Below are positions 63,645 to 64,000 of a stretch of DNA of 64,000 bases, one piece after another. The DNA comes from Diploptera punctata (Eukaryota > Arthropoda > Insecta > Blattodea > Blaberidae). The stretch lies in assembly GCA_030220185.1 (NCBI GenBank), contig JASPKZ010005703.1, forward strand, positions 620,001 through 684,000, read 5' to 3'. Position 1 is the first letter of the stretch. Each line of letters starts with the position of its first letter. The notes under the pieces were generated by a model that was given only the letters and a program-made list of their open reading frames with translations, was not told the origin of the DNA and did not search any database. A program made the position numbers and the translations under genes.

Positions 63645-64000
63645 TATAATTATGCATTGCAGAGACTTTTGATGTCCCAACTCCTTTCAAAAAAGTTAAA
63701 CTGAAAATATATAAAACTATTATTCTACCAGTTATATTATATGGTTGCGAAACATGGACTCTTACTTTAAAGGAGGATAGGAGATTACGAGTGAATAAAG
63801 TTCTTAGGAAAATTTTTGGACCAAAGAGAGATGAACAGACAGGTGAATAGAGAAGACTACATAACAATGAACTACATGGTCTTTATAGGAAGCCAGATAT
63901 AATAAGAACAGTTAAGTCTCGTAGACTGCGATGGGCAGGACATGTTGCGCGTATGGGGAATGAAAGACGTGCATGGAAGCTTCTTGTAGGAGAGCCAGAG
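63645..64000 (+). mobile_element. LINE-A copy running off the window
   Basis: Plus strand: 'LQRLLMSQLLSKKLKLKIYK', 'TIILPVILYGCETWTLTLKE', 'VLRKIFGPKRDEQTGE', a stop, 'LHNNELHGLYRKPDIIRTVK' and 'SRRLRWAGHVARMGNERRAW'. One frameshift after RRLR-V and one stop. The best match to the family consensus; the 3' end lies beyond 64000. Confidence 0.94.

Overview
This 64 kb window is AT-rich eukaryotic DNA made almost entirely of decayed transposable elements, microsatellites and unclassified repeats. The non-LTR retrotransposon remnants (RT tails of the type 'W-x-GHV-x-RM ... GRP-x-x-x-W'), the tRNA-headed SINEs and the small DNA transposons point to an arthropod, most likely an insect. From memory of similar elements I lean towards a cockroach or termite (Blattodea), but this is inference. 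I see no host protein-coding gene, rRNA gene or intact tRNA gene I would defend. The window is best read as intergenic or intronic.

Retroelements: at least nine copies of one family (LINE-A here: YADD box, '..FGPKRDEQTGEW..RWAGHVARMG..', TTAG-repeat tail) lie at 2.5, 9.9, 12.8, 29.0, 34.5, 37.7, 43.5, 52.6 and 63.6 kb. A 3' stub lies at 47.8 kb. Other families (LINE-B to LINE-G, my labels) lie at 5.3, 11.7, 16.9, 19.7, 31.7, 35.6, 36.4, 45.1, 46.7, 53.4, 55.2, 56.3 and 57.1 kb. All are 5'-truncated and carry stops or frameshifts. Five SINE families with tRNA-like promoters (SINE-1 to SINE-5, my labels) are scattered between them, several with clear target site duplications.

DNA transposons: a mariner transposase remnant (3.0 kb); two hAT-type elements almost side by side with 8-bp duplications (51.1-53.0 kb); two smaller hAT-like elements sharing a GCGGATT terminus (38.1 and 54.1 kb); a piggyBac-like TTAA element inside a SINE (49.7 kb); a tiny Harbinger-like TAA element (60.2 kb); a TA-flanked element (15.3 kb); and several further inverted-repeat and foldback elements (8.7, 9.5, 14.8, 21.4, 40.5, 40.7, 41.4 and 42.8 kb). 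Nesting is frequent and gives relative ages.

Dispersed repeats of unknown class: R1 (3.5, 23.0, 60.6-62.2 kb), R2 (4.4, 25.0-27.7, 30.3 kb), R3 (19.0, 50.5 kb) and R4 (23.8, 33.6 kb). A 225-bp tandem array at 14.3-15.9 kb contains four exon-like open segments.

The most unusual signal is the octamer TAGGCCTA, seen ten times where roughly one or fewer is expected. Where paralogous repeats can be aligned it looks like GGCCTA added at a TA. In the LINE at 19.8 kb, removing two such hexamers restores a gapless 61-residue alignment to two other copies and removes a stop codon.
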